A DNA stretch of 36,359 nt from Streptococcus sp. DD13 (GCF_001578875.1 NZ_KQ969506.1:1313584-1349942); one strand, 5' to 3'; shown: positions 10,462 to 18,178, counted from the stretch's first letter. Numbers and translations are program-made. Notes: generated by a model not told the origin, from the sequence alone.

Positions 10462-11484
10462 TTAGAAATATGAAATTCCCATGGCCGATTTGACTTCTGA
10501 TAAAGTGTCACTTGCTACTTGACGAGCTCGTAGAGAACCTTTTTCCAACATGCGATATACTTCACCCATATCTTTAGCGAATTCTAAGCGACGTTCCCGA
10601 ATAGGTCCCAGTTCTCTCTCTAAAATATCCAATAGATAACGTTTTGTTTTTACATCTCCTAGGCCACCACGCTGGTAATGTTCTTTCATTTCCGCAATTT
10701 CAGCAGCATCCTCTGGACGTCCAAAGACATCTAGATAATGAAAGACCATATTTCCTTCAATTTTTCCCGGATCCTCTACACGAATATGATTTGGGTCCGT
10801 ATACATACTCATAACTTTTTTCTTGAGCGTATCCGCATCATCTGCTAGATAGATACCATTTCCCAATGATTTAGACATCTTGGCATTTCCATCTAATCCA
10901 GGCAGGCGTCCTGCAGCCTCATTTTCTGGATAAATCCCTTCGGGTTCTACCAAAACGTCACATTGATAAGCATGATGAAAGGAACGAACAATCTCACGAG
11001 TCTGTTCAATCATTGGTTTTTGATCATTCCCAACAGGAACGTAATTGGCCTTAAAAGCTGTGATATCCGCAGCTTGTGAAATTGGATACACCAAAAAGCC
11101 TGCTGGAATGCTTTCTCCAAACCCTTTTTGAGCAATCTCTGTCTTGACTGTAGGATTGCGTTCTAAACGAGCAAGCGAAACCAAATTCATGTAATACATG
11201 GATAATTCTGCCAATTCAGGAATTTGACTCTGAATAAAAATAGTTACTTTTTCTGGATCAAGACCTACTGCCAGATAATCTAATGCAACGTTCCCTATAG
11301 ATTCAACAATCGTCTGCGGATCCTTCGCATGATCTGTCAAGGCCTGCTGATCAGCTAGAAATACAAACATATCATATTTGTCTTCTTTTTGTAGAAGCAC
11401 TCGGTTTCGTAAACTTCCAACATAATGTCCAATATGAAGTTTCCCAGTTGGCCGGTCTCCTGTTAAAATGATAGGTTTTGACAT
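10462..11484 (-). CDS. trpS: Tryptophanyl-tRNA synthetase
   Basis: Class Ic aminoacyl-tRNA synthetase charging tRNA-Trp. I place the start at the ATG at 11484 ([20 protein letters not shown], 340 aa). AAAGGAG lies 7-13 bases upstream of it, whereas the 9 extra upstream codons (from 11511) have no ribosome site and lie in the attenuator. ATP-binding motif HIGH is at residues 17-20 and KMSKS near 195. The specificity region SQAADI is present. The gene stands alone, preceded by a ~196-nt leader that contains an intrinsic terminator, so its expression is probably set by attenuation. Confidence 0.96.
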   Translation of the reverse strand: MSKPIILTGDRPTGKLHIGHYVGSLRNRVLLQKEDKYDMFVFLADQQALTDHAKDPQTIVESIGNVALDYLAVGLDPEKVTIFIQSQIPELAELSMYYMNLVSLARLERNPTVKTEIAQKGFGESIPAGFLVYPISQAADITAFKANYVPVGNDQKPMIEQTREIVRSFHHAYQCDVLVEPEGIYPENEAAGRLPGLDGNAKMSKSLGNGIYLADDADTLKKKVMSMYTDPNHIRVEDPGKIEGNMVFHYLDVFGRPEDAAEIAEMKEHYQRGGLGDVKTKRYLLDILERELGPIRERRLEFAKDMGEVYRMLEKGSLRARQVASDTLSEVKSAMGISYF

Positions 11485-11680
11485 GATGACTCCTTTAAAT
11501 AAAAAACACACAAAGCAAATCTGCTATGTGAGAGGGCTATCATTAAAGTGATGACTGCTAGATTCCGCAACATTCACGATACGGAATGCCACTATGAATC
11601 TATTCAAAAATCTTTCTGAATAGACCTTTTTCTTTTCGTACGATTTATCTTCTTCAAAATCGTAAAATCCCACACTATTA
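11485..11680 (-). promoter_or_regulatory. trpS leader RNA with attenuator
   Basis: From the predicted start site (about 11680) to the trpS ATG there are roughly 196 untranslated bases rich in inverted repeats. In transcript order: TACGATTT/AAATCGTA (8 bp); TCTATTCA/TGAATAGA (11617-11624 with 11599-11606); ATTCCG/CGGAAT; and a terminator (CACATAGCA/TGCTTTGTG, 11522-11530 with 11509-11517, one mismatch, followed by T6). The terminator ends just before the ribosome site, the arrangement of a riboswitch or attenuator. The conserved T-box sequence (AGGGUGGNACCGCG) is not present in good form; AGTGGCATTCCG is only a weak resemblance. No leader peptide with a Trp run and ribosome site is seen. This gap of over 300 bases up to 11792 holds only the leader and the two divergent promoters. 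Confidence 0.65.
11501..11530 (-). terminator. Intrinsic terminator in the trpS leader
   Basis: Minus-strand stem CACATAGCA/TGCTTTGTG with one internal mismatch and a 4-base loop, followed by TG and six T residues. It ends about 16 bases upstream of the trpS start codon, so read-through must be controlled for trpS to be expressed. Confidence 0.7.
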
Positions 11681-11686
11681 CAAACG

Positions 11687-11715
11687 ATTATATAATGGTT
11701 TATATCGTAAGTCAA
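11687..11715 (-). promoter_or_regulatory. trpS promoter
   Basis: Minus-strand TTGACT (11710-11715), 17-base spacer, TATAAT (11687-11692): a near-consensus vegetative promoter placed about 200 bases upstream of trpS. Confidence 0.85.
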
Positions 11716-11732
11716 GTTACGGGAGAAAAACC

Positions 11733-11761
11733 TTGACGAAACCAAAAAAACCACTGATAAT
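11733..11761 (+). promoter_or_regulatory. Promoter of the YitT-family gene
   Basis: TTGACG (11733-11738), 17-base spacer, GATAAT (11756-11761), 31 bases before the ATG at 11793. The TTG of the -35 hexamer is in frame with the gene but is a promoter element, not a start codon. Confidence 0.75.
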
Positions 11762-11792
11762 AGAGATATTGAATGTAAGGAGAAGGATTGGA

Positions 11793-12665
11793 ATGAAACA
11801 AAAAATAAAAGATTTCTCACTCGTTACGATTGGTTCCTTAGTCGCAGCACTGGGTTACAATAGCTTTCTGGTGGAGAATCAAATCGCTTCTGGTGGAATC
11901 AGTGGACTTGCAGTGAGCATGAAGGCCCTTTTTGGGTGGAACCCAGGTAATTTCGTAATGATTCTAGCTGTACCGTTACTTCTTATTTGTTGGATTTTCT
12001 TAGGAAAAGATGTGTTTATTAAAACCTTTTATGGCTCTTTCATTTTCCCGTTTTTTATTCGCTTAACAGAAAACATTCCAACAATGACCCACCAACCATT
12101 ATTGGCCTCTCTATTTGGAGGATTTATTTTAGGGGTAGGATTAGGACTGGTCTTTTTCGGAAACTCTTCTACTGGTGGGACAGGTATTATTACTCAAATT
12201 CTTCACAAATATACCCCACTGCCCCTAGGTGTCGTCCTCCTCATCACAGACGGTATCATAGTTGGAATTAGTGCAATTGCATTTGATATGGATATTGTCA
12301 TGTATTCCATTATTTCCTTGATTGTGGTTTCCTTTACGATTGACGCTATGATGACTGGACTTCATTCCTCAAGAAATCTCCTGATCATTTCGAAAAAGGA
12401 AAAAGAAGTTCGTCAATTTATCCTTGAAAAAGCTGACCGTGGTGTCACGCAAATTCCCATTAAGGGCGGTTATTCTGGATACGATAAGTGGATGTTGATG
12501 ACAACCTTGTCAACTCATGAACTTCCTAAAATCCAAGCAACTATTCAAGAACTAGATCCGACAGCCTTTATGGTCATTATGCCGGCTACAAAGGTTATTG
12601 GTCGAGGATTTAGCCTTCATAAGGACTATCGAGACTCAGATGATGACTTCCTTGTCCCGATGTAG
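11793..12665 (+). CDS. YitT-family membrane protein (DUF161/DUF2179)
   Basis: Polytopic membrane protein with five or more hydrophobic segments in the first ~200 residues: a Gly-rich SGGISGLAVS motif at about 35-45 and its repeat SSTGGTGIITQIL near 130. The C-terminal cytoplasmic DUF2179 domain of about 80 residues (EKADRGVTQIPIKGGYSG) is typical. The start is set at the ATG at 11793 because AAGGAGAAGG lies at 11777-11786. Upstream in-frame codons fall in the promoter. Length (290 aa) is standard. The biochemical role of the family is not firmly known; a transport function is assumed. It has its own promoter and is followed by another promoter for the ABC-F gene. Confidence 0.85.
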   Translation: MKQKIKDFSLVTIGSLVAALGYNSFLVENQIASGGISGLAVSMKALFGWNPGNFVMILAVPLLLICWIFLGKDVFIKTFYGSFIFPFFIRLTENIPTMTHQPLLASLFGGFILGVGLGLVFFGNSSTGGTGIITQILHKYTPLPLGVVLLITDGIIVGISAIAFDMDIVMYSIISLIVVSFTIDAMMTGLHSSRNLLIISKKEKEVRQFILEKADRGVTQIPIKGGYSGYDKWMLMTTLSTHELPKIQATIQELDPTAFMVIMPATKVIGRGFSLHKDYRDSDDDFLVPM

Positions 12666-12671
12666 AATCAA

Positions 12672-12700
12672 TTGATTAATTTCTTATATTCTAGTAAAAT
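12672..12700 (+). promoter_or_regulatory. Promoter of the ABC-F gene
   Basis: TTGATT (12672-12677), 17-base spacer, TAAAAT (12695-12700). AGGAGAG at 12722-12728 is the ribosome site for the TTG start at 12733. Confidence 0.6.
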
Positions 12701-12732
12701 AAGCTTAATAATTAGAAAGTCAGGAGAGAAAA

Positions 12733-14352
12733 TTGTTAACAGTAACTGATGTATCCTTACGTTTTAGTGACCGCAAACTATTCGATGAAGTCAATATTAA
12801 CTTTACAGAGGGAAATACCTATGGTTTAATAGGAGCCAACGGTGCAGGTAAATCAACTTTCCTCAAAATTCTTGCGGGTGACATTGAACCAAGTACAGGT
12901 CATATTTCCTTAGGTCCTGATGAACGTCTTTCTGTTCTTCGTCAAAATCATTTTGACTACGAAGAAGAGCGTGTGATTGATGTTGTCATCATGGGAAATG
13001 AAAAACTCTACAGTATCATGAAAGAAAAAGATGCCATTTATATGAAAGAAGATTTTTCTGATGAAGATGGTGTCCGTGCAGCGGAATTAGAAGGAGAATT
13101 TGCCGAACTTGGGGGTTGGGAGGCTGAAAGTGAAGCTTCTCAATTATTGCAAAACCTGAATATTCCTGAAGACTTTCATTATCAAAATATGAGCGAACTT
13201 GCAAATGGGGATAAGGTGAAGGTCCTACTTGCAAAGGCCCTTTTTGGTAAACCAGATGTACTCCTTTTGGACGAACCAACTAACGGTCTTGATATTCAAT
13301 CTATTTCCTGGCTAGAAGATTTCTTGATTGACTTTGATAATACTGTCATCGTAGTTTCTCACGACCGTCACTTCCTCAATAAAGTGTGTACCCATATGGC
13401 AGATTTAGACTTTGGTAAAATCAAGCTCTACGTCGGGAACTATGACTTCTGGAAAGAATCAAGCGAATTAGCTGCTAGATTGCAAGCTGACCGTAATGCA
13501 AAGGCAGAAGAAAAAATCAAGCAATTACAAGAATTTGTGGCCCGTTTCTCTGCTAACGCTTCAAAATCAAAACAAGCAACCTCACGTAAAAAAATGTTGG
13601 ATAAAATCGAACTGGAAGAAATTGTCCCATCCAGTCGTAAATATCCTTTTATTAACTTCAAAGCAGAACGTGAGATTGGAAATGATCTCTTAACAGTAGA
13701 AAATCTTTCTGTTAAGATTGACGGAGAAACCATACTTGACAATATCAGCTTTATCTTACGTCCAGGAGATAAAACGGCTCTTATTGGTCAAAATGACATC
13801 CAAACGACTGCCCTTATTCGTGCACTCATGGGTGATATTGACTATGAAGGAACTATCAAGTGGGGAGTAACCACTAGTCAATCTTACCTCCCCAAAGACA
13901 ACTCACGTGATTTTGCGAGTGGAGAAAGTATTCTAGATTGGCTTCGACAATTTGCAAGCAAGGAAGAAGACGACAATACCTTCCTTCGTGGTTTCCTAGG
14001 ACGGATGCTCTTTTCTGGTGATGAAGTTAACAAGTCTGTCAATGTCTTGTCAGGTGGAGAAAAAGTCCGTGTCATGCTTTCTAAACTCATGCTCCTCAAA
14101 TCCAATGTCTTAGTCTTAGATGACCCAACTAATCACTTAGATTTGGAATCTATTTCTAGTCTAAATGATGGTTTGAAAAATTTCAAAGAGTCCATTATTT
14201 TTGCAAGTCATGATCATGAGTTTATTCAAACCTTAGCCAATCACATCATCGTCCTCTCAAAAAATGGAGTCATTGACAGAATCGATGAAACCTATGATGA
14301 GTTTCTTGAAAACATAGCAATTCAAGAAAAAGTAAAAGAATTATGGAAGTAA
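12733..14352 (+). CDS. ABC-F family ATPase (YbiT/YkpA type) with one degenerate ATP site
   Basis: Soluble ABC-F protein, 539 aa, with two nucleotide-binding domains joined by a charged linker (about 240-320). ABC-F proteins act on ribosomes, but the role of this subgroup is not settled. Start is TTG, supported by AGGAGAG and by the family N-terminus (VTDVSLRFSDRKLF). Domain 1 has Walker A GANGAGKST from residue 34 and Walker B LLLDE with Glu181. Domain 2 has the proper signature LSGGE at 439-443. The other composite site is eroded at all three parts: Walker A reads GQNDIQTT (352-359), the domain-1 signature reads LANGD (156-160), and the domain-2 catalytic Glu is Asp464 in LVLDDPTNH. It ends in a strong terminator. 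Confidence 0.9.
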   Translation: MLTVTDVSLRFSDRKLFDEVNINFTEGNTYGLIGANGAGKSTFLKILAGDIEPSTGHISLGPDERLSVLRQNHFDYEEERVIDVVIMGNEKLYSIMKEKDAIYMKEDFSDEDGVRAAELEGEFAELGGWEAESEASQLLQNLNIPEDFHYQNMSELANGDKVKVLLAKALFGKPDVLLLDEPTNGLDIQSISWLEDFLIDFDNTVIVVSHDRHFLNKVCTHMADLDFGKIKLYVGNYDFWKESSELAARLQADRNAKAEEKIKQLQEFVARFSANASKSKQATSRKKMLDKIELEEIVPSSRKYPFINFKAEREIGNDLLTVENLSVKIDGETILDNISFILRPGDKTALIGQNDIQTTALIRALMGDIDYEGTIKWGVTTSQSYLPKDNSRDFASGESILDWLRQFASKEEDDNTFLRGFLGRMLFSGDEVNKSVNVLSGGEKVRVMLSKLMLLKSNVLVLDDPTNHLDLESISSLNDGLKNFKESIIFASHDHEFIQTLANHIIVLSKNGVIDRIDETYDEFLENIAIQEKVKELWK

Positions 14353-14378
14353 TAAAAAGCGTTATAACGCTTTTTATT
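14351..14378 (+). terminator. Terminator after the ABC-F gene
   Basis: A perfect 28-bp palindrome (AATAAAAAGCGTTA and its complement) covering the stop codon, with T5 in the 3' arm followed by ATTATATA. The symmetry means it could work in both directions. It separates the ABC-F gene from the yfhO-like gene. Confidence 0.8.
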
Positions 14379-14389
14379 ATATAGGAAAT

Positions 14390-16999
14390 ATGAAACACCT
14401 TATACGAACCAAATCAAGAAACTTTTTTGTACTAGCATCCTTTATGATTCCGATCATTATGGTAGGAATTGCTTTAGGGATACAAGGAGTCGGAATCAAT
14501 GGTGAACGCACTGTTTTGGCCAGCGATGGCTTCCATCAGTACGTTATTTTTCACCAAACCTTACGCAATACTTTACACGGTGATGGATCTTTATTTTACA
14601 CCTTTACAAGTGGTTTGGGACTAAATTTTTACGCTTTAATTTCCTACTATCTAGGATCAATGCTGTCCCCATTCGTCTATTTCTTTGATTTAAATTCAAT
14701 GCCAGACGCCCTTTACTTGTTTACACTTTTGAAATTTGGGTTGACAGGTTTGTCAACTTATATTGCAATAGGAAATATCTATAAAAAACTATCTTATCCC
14801 CTCATTCTTCTGTTATCCAGTTCTTTTTCCTTAATCAGTTTTACATTAAGTCAATTAGAAATCAATACATGGCTAGATGTTTTTATCTTAATTCCCCTGA
14901 TTTTGTTAGGATTAGATAGAGTTATCAACCAAAAAGGACGGATTCTTTATTATGTAACGCTCAGTCTGCTCTTTGTTCAAAACTATTACTTTGGATTTAT
15001 GACAGCCATTTTTATTTTCTTATGGTATCTGACCCAGCTTTCCTGGAATTTTAAAGAACGATTCAAAAGTATCGTAGATTTTATTATAGTCTCACTCCTT
15101 TCAGCTTTGACCAGTATGGTTATGCTTCTTCCCACACTCCTTGATTTACGAAATCATGGAGAAACATTGACGGATATTACCAAATTACAAACTGAAAATT
15201 CTTGGTTTTTGGATCTTTTTGCAAAAAATCTTGTGGGTTCCTATGATACGACAAAGTATGGTGCCATTCCAACCATCTATCTTGGGTTATTTCCGCTCTT
15301 ATTAGCATTCTTATTCTTTACACTTCGGTCAATTAAATGGCAAGTTAAATTATCCTATTTAGTACTCTTACTCTTCATCATACTCAGTTTCTACTTACAG
15401 CCACTCGATTTATTGTGGCAGGGGATGCACGCTCCCAATATGTTCTTGCATCGTTATGCTTGGGTTTTTCCTTTAGTCATCCTTTTTATGGCAGCTGAAA
15501 CCTTATCGCGACTGTCTGAAATTCGACTCCATCATATTTTAACTGCTTTTTCATTCCTGCTAATAGGATACGGTGCAACCTTTCTATTTAGACGTCAGTA
15601 TAGCTTTCTAAATCAGAATTTATTTATCATAACAGGTGAGTTTTTAATTGCCTACTTTATTATTCTGCTAGCTTTTACAAAGAAGAAATTTAGCTTTTTG
15701 CTATTTTCCAGTTTCAGTTTTTTCTTTGTTATTTTTGAACTTGGTATCAATACCTATTTCCAAGTGGATGGCTTAGCAAATGAATGGCATTTCCCTACAA
15801 GGAAAAATTACCAAGAAAATTTACAAGAGATTGACACATTAGTCAAGTCACTTGACTCTCCTACATCTGGTTTTTATCGTACAGAACGACTGCAGCCTCA
15901 AACCGGGAATGACAGTATGAAATTTAACTACAATGGAATTTCACAATTTTCTTCAATACGAAACCGCTCTTCTAGCTCCACTTTAGATTTATTAGGCTTT
16001 AAATCAGAAGGGACAAATCTGAATCTTAGATATCAAAATAATACTCTCCTTGCAGATAGTCTCTTTGGAGTGCATTATAATTTATCCACTGCTGCTCTCA
16101 ATAAATTTGGATTTTATCTTGACAAAACTCAAGATTCTATGAATCTTTACAAAAATGTCAACTCCGGTTCACTAGGTATATTGACAGATAAGCCCTACAC
16201 TGATATTGCTTTTTCCAATCTGTTTTTAGAGAATCAAGCTCACTTTTTAAATCAATTAAGCGGTCTGAATTATTCATATTTTTCGACCTTATCCATTCAA
16301 AAAATCGAAGGTGTTTCTAAACCAGCCAATACTGTATTTGTAAACTCTTCTGTAAACGAAGATACTGCTTCCTTTACTGTATCTTTAACAATCCCAAGTA
16401 ACAGTCAAATCTATATTAGTCTACCGAATCTGACTTTTTCGAATCAAAATAGTAAGCAGATAGAATTGCTTCTTAATGATCGTCTCTATTCGTACAACTA
16501 TGACAACAGCTTTCCTTTTTTTGATGCAGGTTATTTTGAGAAAAGTGAAACCGTCACTATAACCCTTCGTTTTCCCCATAATCGATCTGTTTCGTTTGAT
16601 CCTCCAACCCTCTATCGTCTCAATACATTAGAGTACCAAGATGCCTTTCAAAAGTTAAATAACCAAGATATTCAGACTACGGTCAAGGGAAATCAAGTAA
16701 CTACCCACTATCAAAGTGACAAGAAACGATCAATCCTTTACACTATTCCATTCGATAAGGGCTGGTCTGCTAGGTTGAATGGGACTCCAGTTCCAATTAC
16801 TGCTGCTCAAACTGGGTTTATGAAGGTAGATATTCCAAAAGGGAAAGGGGAAGTTGTCCTAACATTTATCCCTGAAGGATTTAAAACAGGGCTTCTCCTT
16901 TCAATGTCAGGAATCGTTTTGTTTGTGGGTTACCACCTTCTCCGAAAAAAGAAAAGTAGACTAAAAAGAAGGAACAGTCAGCTCGATCCTCCCTCGTAA
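14390..16999 (+). CDS. yfhO: YfhO-family polytopic membrane protein (GT-C-like)
   Basis: Large membrane protein, 869 aa. The first ~460 residues contain about a dozen hydrophobic helices. The first external loop carries an acidic GT-C-like motif (LASDGFHQY, about residues 43-51) and a following SGLGLNFYAL. The last ~380 residues are a largely soluble extracytoplasmic domain rich in Asn/Ser, closed by a final TM helix and a Lys/Arg-rich tail (LLRKKKSRLKRR). Bacillus YfhO and Listeria GtlB add sugars to lipoteichoic or wall teichoic acids outside the membrane, so a polyprenyl-sugar-dependent glycosyltransferase is the best guess. The substrate here is unknown. A short AGGAAA site precedes the ATG; no separate promoter is obvious after the terminator. 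Confidence 0.85.
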   Translation: MKHLIRTKSRNFFVLASFMIPIIMVGIALGIQGVGINGERTVLASDGFHQYVIFHQTLRNTLHGDGSLFYTFTSGLGLNFYALISYYLGSMLSPFVYFFDLNSMPDALYLFTLLKFGLTGLSTYIAIGNIYKKLSYPLILLLSSSFSLISFTLSQLEINTWLDVFILIPLILLGLDRVINQKGRILYYVTLSLLFVQNYYFGFMTAIFIFLWYLTQLSWNFKERFKSIVDFIIVSLLSALTSMVMLLPTLLDLRNHGETLTDITKLQTENSWFLDLFAKNLVGSYDTTKYGAIPTIYLGLFPLLLAFLFFTLRSIKWQVKLSYLVLLLFIILSFYLQPLDLLWQGMHAPNMFLHRYAWVFPLVILFMAAETLSRLSEIRLHHILTAFSFLLIGYGATFLFRRQYSFLNQNLFIITGEFLIAYFIILLAFTKKKFSFLLFSSFSFFFVIFELGINTYFQVDGLANEWHFPTRKNYQENLQEIDTLVKSLDSPTSGFYRTERLQPQTGNDSMKFNYNGISQFSSIRNRSSSSTLDLLGFKSEGTNLNLRYQNNTLLADSLFGVHYNLSTAALNKFGFYLDKTQDSMNLYKNVNSGSLGILTDKPYTDIAFSNLFLENQAHFLNQLSGLNYSYFSTLSIQKIEGVSKPANTVFVNSSVNEDTASFTVSLTIPSNSQIYISLPNLTFSNQNSKQIELLLNDRLYSYNYDNSFPFFDAGYFEKSETVTITLRFPHNRSVSFDPPTLYRLNTLEYQDAFQKLNNQDIQTTVKGNQVTTHYQSDKKRSILYTIPFDKGWSARLNGTPVPITAAQTGFMKVDIPKGKGEVVLTFIPEGFKTGLLLSMSGIVLFVGYHLLRKKKSRLKRRNSQLDPPS

Positions 17000-17078
17000 C
17001 ACTGTTTTTTACGAAAGATAGAACGCACCTTCTTTTTTAAGCAGTTTTTCTACTTTCCCAGGTCCAAAATAATTCAAA

Positions 17079-17115
17079 AAAAGAGTAATGATGTCCTAGA
17101 CATCATTACTCTTTT
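17079..17115. terminator. Bidirectional terminator between yfhO and the tRNA pair
   Basis: A 17-bp perfect stem (17079-17095 with 17099-17115) and a 3-base loop; the arm contains AGAGTAATGATGTC. T4 follows on the plus strand, and a longer T run follows on the minus strand after the tRNAs. It probably ends both the yfhO transcript and the tRNA-Glu/tRNA-Asn transcript. Confidence 0.85.
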
Positions 17116-17122
17116 CTACTAA

Positions 17123-17195
17123 CTCCGCCAACAGGGCTCGAACCTGTGACATCATGATTAACAGTCATGCGCTCTACCAACTGAGCTATGGCGGA
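17123..17195 (-). tRNA. tRNA-Asn (GTT)
   Basis: Cloverleaf on the minus strand, 73 nt: acceptor TCCGCCA pairs with TGGCGGA, D-arm GCTCAGTTGGTAGAGC, anticodon stem CATGA/TCATG around CTGTTAA (anticodon GTT), T-arm ACAGG-TTCGAGC-CCTGT, discriminator G. CCA is not encoded. Second gene of the tRNA-Glu/tRNA-Asn unit. Confidence 0.96.
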
Positions 17196-17200
17196 TAATA

Positions 17201-17272
17201 TAGTCCGTACGGGATTCGAACCCGTGTTACCGCCGTGAAAAGGCGGTGTCTTAACCCCTTGACCAACGGACC
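17201..17272 (-). tRNA. tRNA-Glu (TTC)
   Basis: Cloverleaf on the minus strand, 72 nt: acceptor GGTCCGT pairs with ACGGACT (one G-T pair), anticodon stem CCGCC/GGCGG around TTTTCAC (anticodon TTC), T-arm ACGGG-TTCGAAT-CCCGT, discriminator A. CCA is not encoded. Five bases separate it from tRNA-Asn. Confidence 0.96.
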
Positions 17273-17288
17273 ATATAAGACATTTAAT

Positions 17289-17318
17289 AGTATAATATAG
17301 ACCACTTTTATTTGTCAA
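17289..17318 (-). promoter_or_regulatory. Promoter of tRNA-Glu/tRNA-Asn
   Basis: Minus-strand TTGACA (17313-17318), 18-base spacer, TATACT (17289-17294), ending 16 bases before the tRNA-Glu 5' end. An alternative -10 is TATTAT with a 15-base spacer. Confidence 0.7.
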
Positions 17319-17413
17319 GTCTTTTTCAAGTATTTCTCCATTCTTCACGATCCTTTTTGACAACCACTGCGGACGACAGATTTCATATCCATCAGCCATA
17401 CCACGACGTAAAC

Positions 17414-17442
17414 TTGACAAAAAAGCTTCAGTAAGGTAGAAT
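17414..17442 (+). promoter_or_regulatory. Promoter of tRNA-Arg
   Basis: Consensus TTGACA (17414-17419), 17-base spacer, TAGAAT (17437-17442), 17 bases before the tRNA 5' end. Confidence 0.85.
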
Positions 17443-17459
17443 AATGAAGCTATTAAATT

Positions 17460-17533
17460 GGTTCCATAGCTCAGCTGGATAGAGCATTCGCCTTCTAAGC
17501 GAACGGTCGCAGGTTCGAATCCTGCTGGAATCA
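17460..17533 (+). tRNA. tRNA-Arg (TCT)
   Basis: Cloverleaf, 74 nt: acceptor GGTTCCA pairs with TGGAATC (one G-T pair), D-arm GCTCAGCTGGATAGAGC, anticodon stem TTCGC/GCGAA around CTTCTAA (anticodon TCT), T-arm GCAGG-TTCGAAT-CCTGC, discriminator A. CCA is not encoded. Stands alone with its own promoter and terminator. Confidence 0.96.
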
Positions 17534-17538
17534 TCATC

Positions 17539-17565
17539 AAGGTGCAACGGCATCTTTTTTTTTTT
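17539..17565 (+). terminator. tRNA-Arg terminator
   Basis: Seven-pair stem AAGGTGC/GCATCTT (one G-T) with a 4-base loop, running into 11 consecutive T residues (17555-17565). The parS site begins 2 bases later. Confidence 0.8.
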
Positions 17566-17566
17566 A

Positions 17567-17582
17567 TGTTTCACGTGAAACA
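17567..17582. other. parS site (perfect)
   Basis: TGTTTCACGTGAAACA is an exact 16-bp palindromic parS, the ParB loading site. It lies between the tRNA-Arg terminator and the 3' end of rlmH, 1.9 kb from parB and 2.9 kb from dnaA. From here ParB would spread along DNA and recruit SMC condensin. Confidence 0.97.
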
Positions 17583-17588
17583 CTTTTG

Positions 17589-18068
17589 CTATTTATGATA
17601 GGGACTCCCTTGAAGAATCATAAATGCTCTGTAAATTTGTTCGACTAAAACCAGACGCATCAGTTGGTGAGGGAGTGTTAATTGTCCAAAACTCATTAAC
17701 AGATTTGCTCGTTTTTTGACACTATTTGAGAGACCCAAACTCCCCCCAATAACAAACGTCAATGTTGAAAATCCTCTGATAGTTGCATCCTCCAACATAC
17801 GACTAAAAGTCTCTGATGGAAACTGCTCTCCTTCAATGGCCAACACAATCACAAAATCTCTCTCCTGGATGTGCGAAAGAATTCGATTTGCCTCTCGATC
17901 CAAAATCTGCTCTTTTTCAATTGAGCTAGCCTTATCTGGAGTTTTTTCATCTGCAACTTCTTTCAGTTCTATTTGACCAAATCGAGTAAGACGCTTGGTA
18001 TATTCTGATATGCCATCCTTTAAATATTTCTCTTTAAGTTTTCCAACTGTTACCAATTTTATTTTCAT
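17589..18068 (-). CDS. rlmH: 23S rRNA (pseudouridine-1915 N3)-methyltransferase RlmH
   Basis: SPOUT-class methyltransferase that modifies pseudouridine 1915 in helix 69 of 23S rRNA. The 159-aa length is standard for the family. The trefoil-knot SAM-binding parts are visible: [10 protein letters not shown] around residues 105-114 and the C-terminal [19 protein letters not shown]. The N-terminus [15 protein letters not shown] is typical, which fixes the start at 18068. No Shine-Dalgarno sequence precedes it. An extended -10 lies so close that the transcript should begin at or next to the ATG. It is divergent from htrA. Confidence 0.95.
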   Translation of the reverse strand: MKIKLVTVGKLKEKYLKDGISEYTKRLTRFGQIELKEVADEKTPDKASSIEKEQILDREANRILSHIQERDFVIVLAIEGEQFPSETFSRMLEDATIRGFSTLTFVIGGSLGLSNSVKKRANLLMSFGQLTLPHQLMRLVLVEQIYRAFMILQGSPYHK

Positions 18069-18074
18069 AATTCT

Positions 18075-18083
18075 ATTCTAACA
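18075..18083 (-). promoter_or_regulatory. Extended -10 promoter of rlmH, predicting a leaderless mRNA
   Basis: Minus-strand TGTTAGAAT is an extended -10 with only six bases (AGAATT) between its last base and the rlmH ATG. The expected start point is therefore the A of the ATG. There is no ribosome-binding sequence in this interval. Confidence 0.55.
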
Positions 18084-18178
18084 TATCCACAGACTAAAAA
18101 AGAGATTATTTATTTTTTTAACCTGATTTCATCACCTTTTTAAACAGTTTAAAAAAGTTTTCCACAGGTTGTGGATTG
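18083..18178. other. DnaA-box cluster between rlmH and htrA
   Basis: Three DnaA-box-like 9-mers: ATATCCACA (18083-18091, one mismatch to TTATCCACA), TTTTCCACA (18158-18166) and, inverted, TGTGGATTG (18170-18178). The last two face each other as CCACAGGTTGTGG. The region also contains an AT-rich 15-bp palindrome TTTAAAC-A-GTTTAAA (18139-18153). It is a probable left-hand satellite of oriC or a DnaA-controlled promoter region. Confidence 0.55.

Noticed and set aside
11485..11511. An upstream start for trpS adding MCFLFKGVI.
   Set aside because: No ribosome site there, it lies inside the terminator region, and AAAGGAG plus the family N-terminus support the ATG at 11484.
11596..11609. T-box motif in the trpS leader.
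   Set aside because: Only a loose match to AGGGUGGNACCGCG and the leader is short for a normal stem I; kept as a question, not as a call.
11733..11792. A TTG start that would extend the YitT-family protein by 20 residues.
   Set aside because: The TTG is part of the -35 hexamer TTGACG, and AAGGAGAAGG serves the ATG at 11793.
17106..17540. A 144-codon frame on the minus strand over the tRNA genes.
   Set aside because: It is made of tRNA sequence in antisense or sense; three good cloverleaves explain the region.
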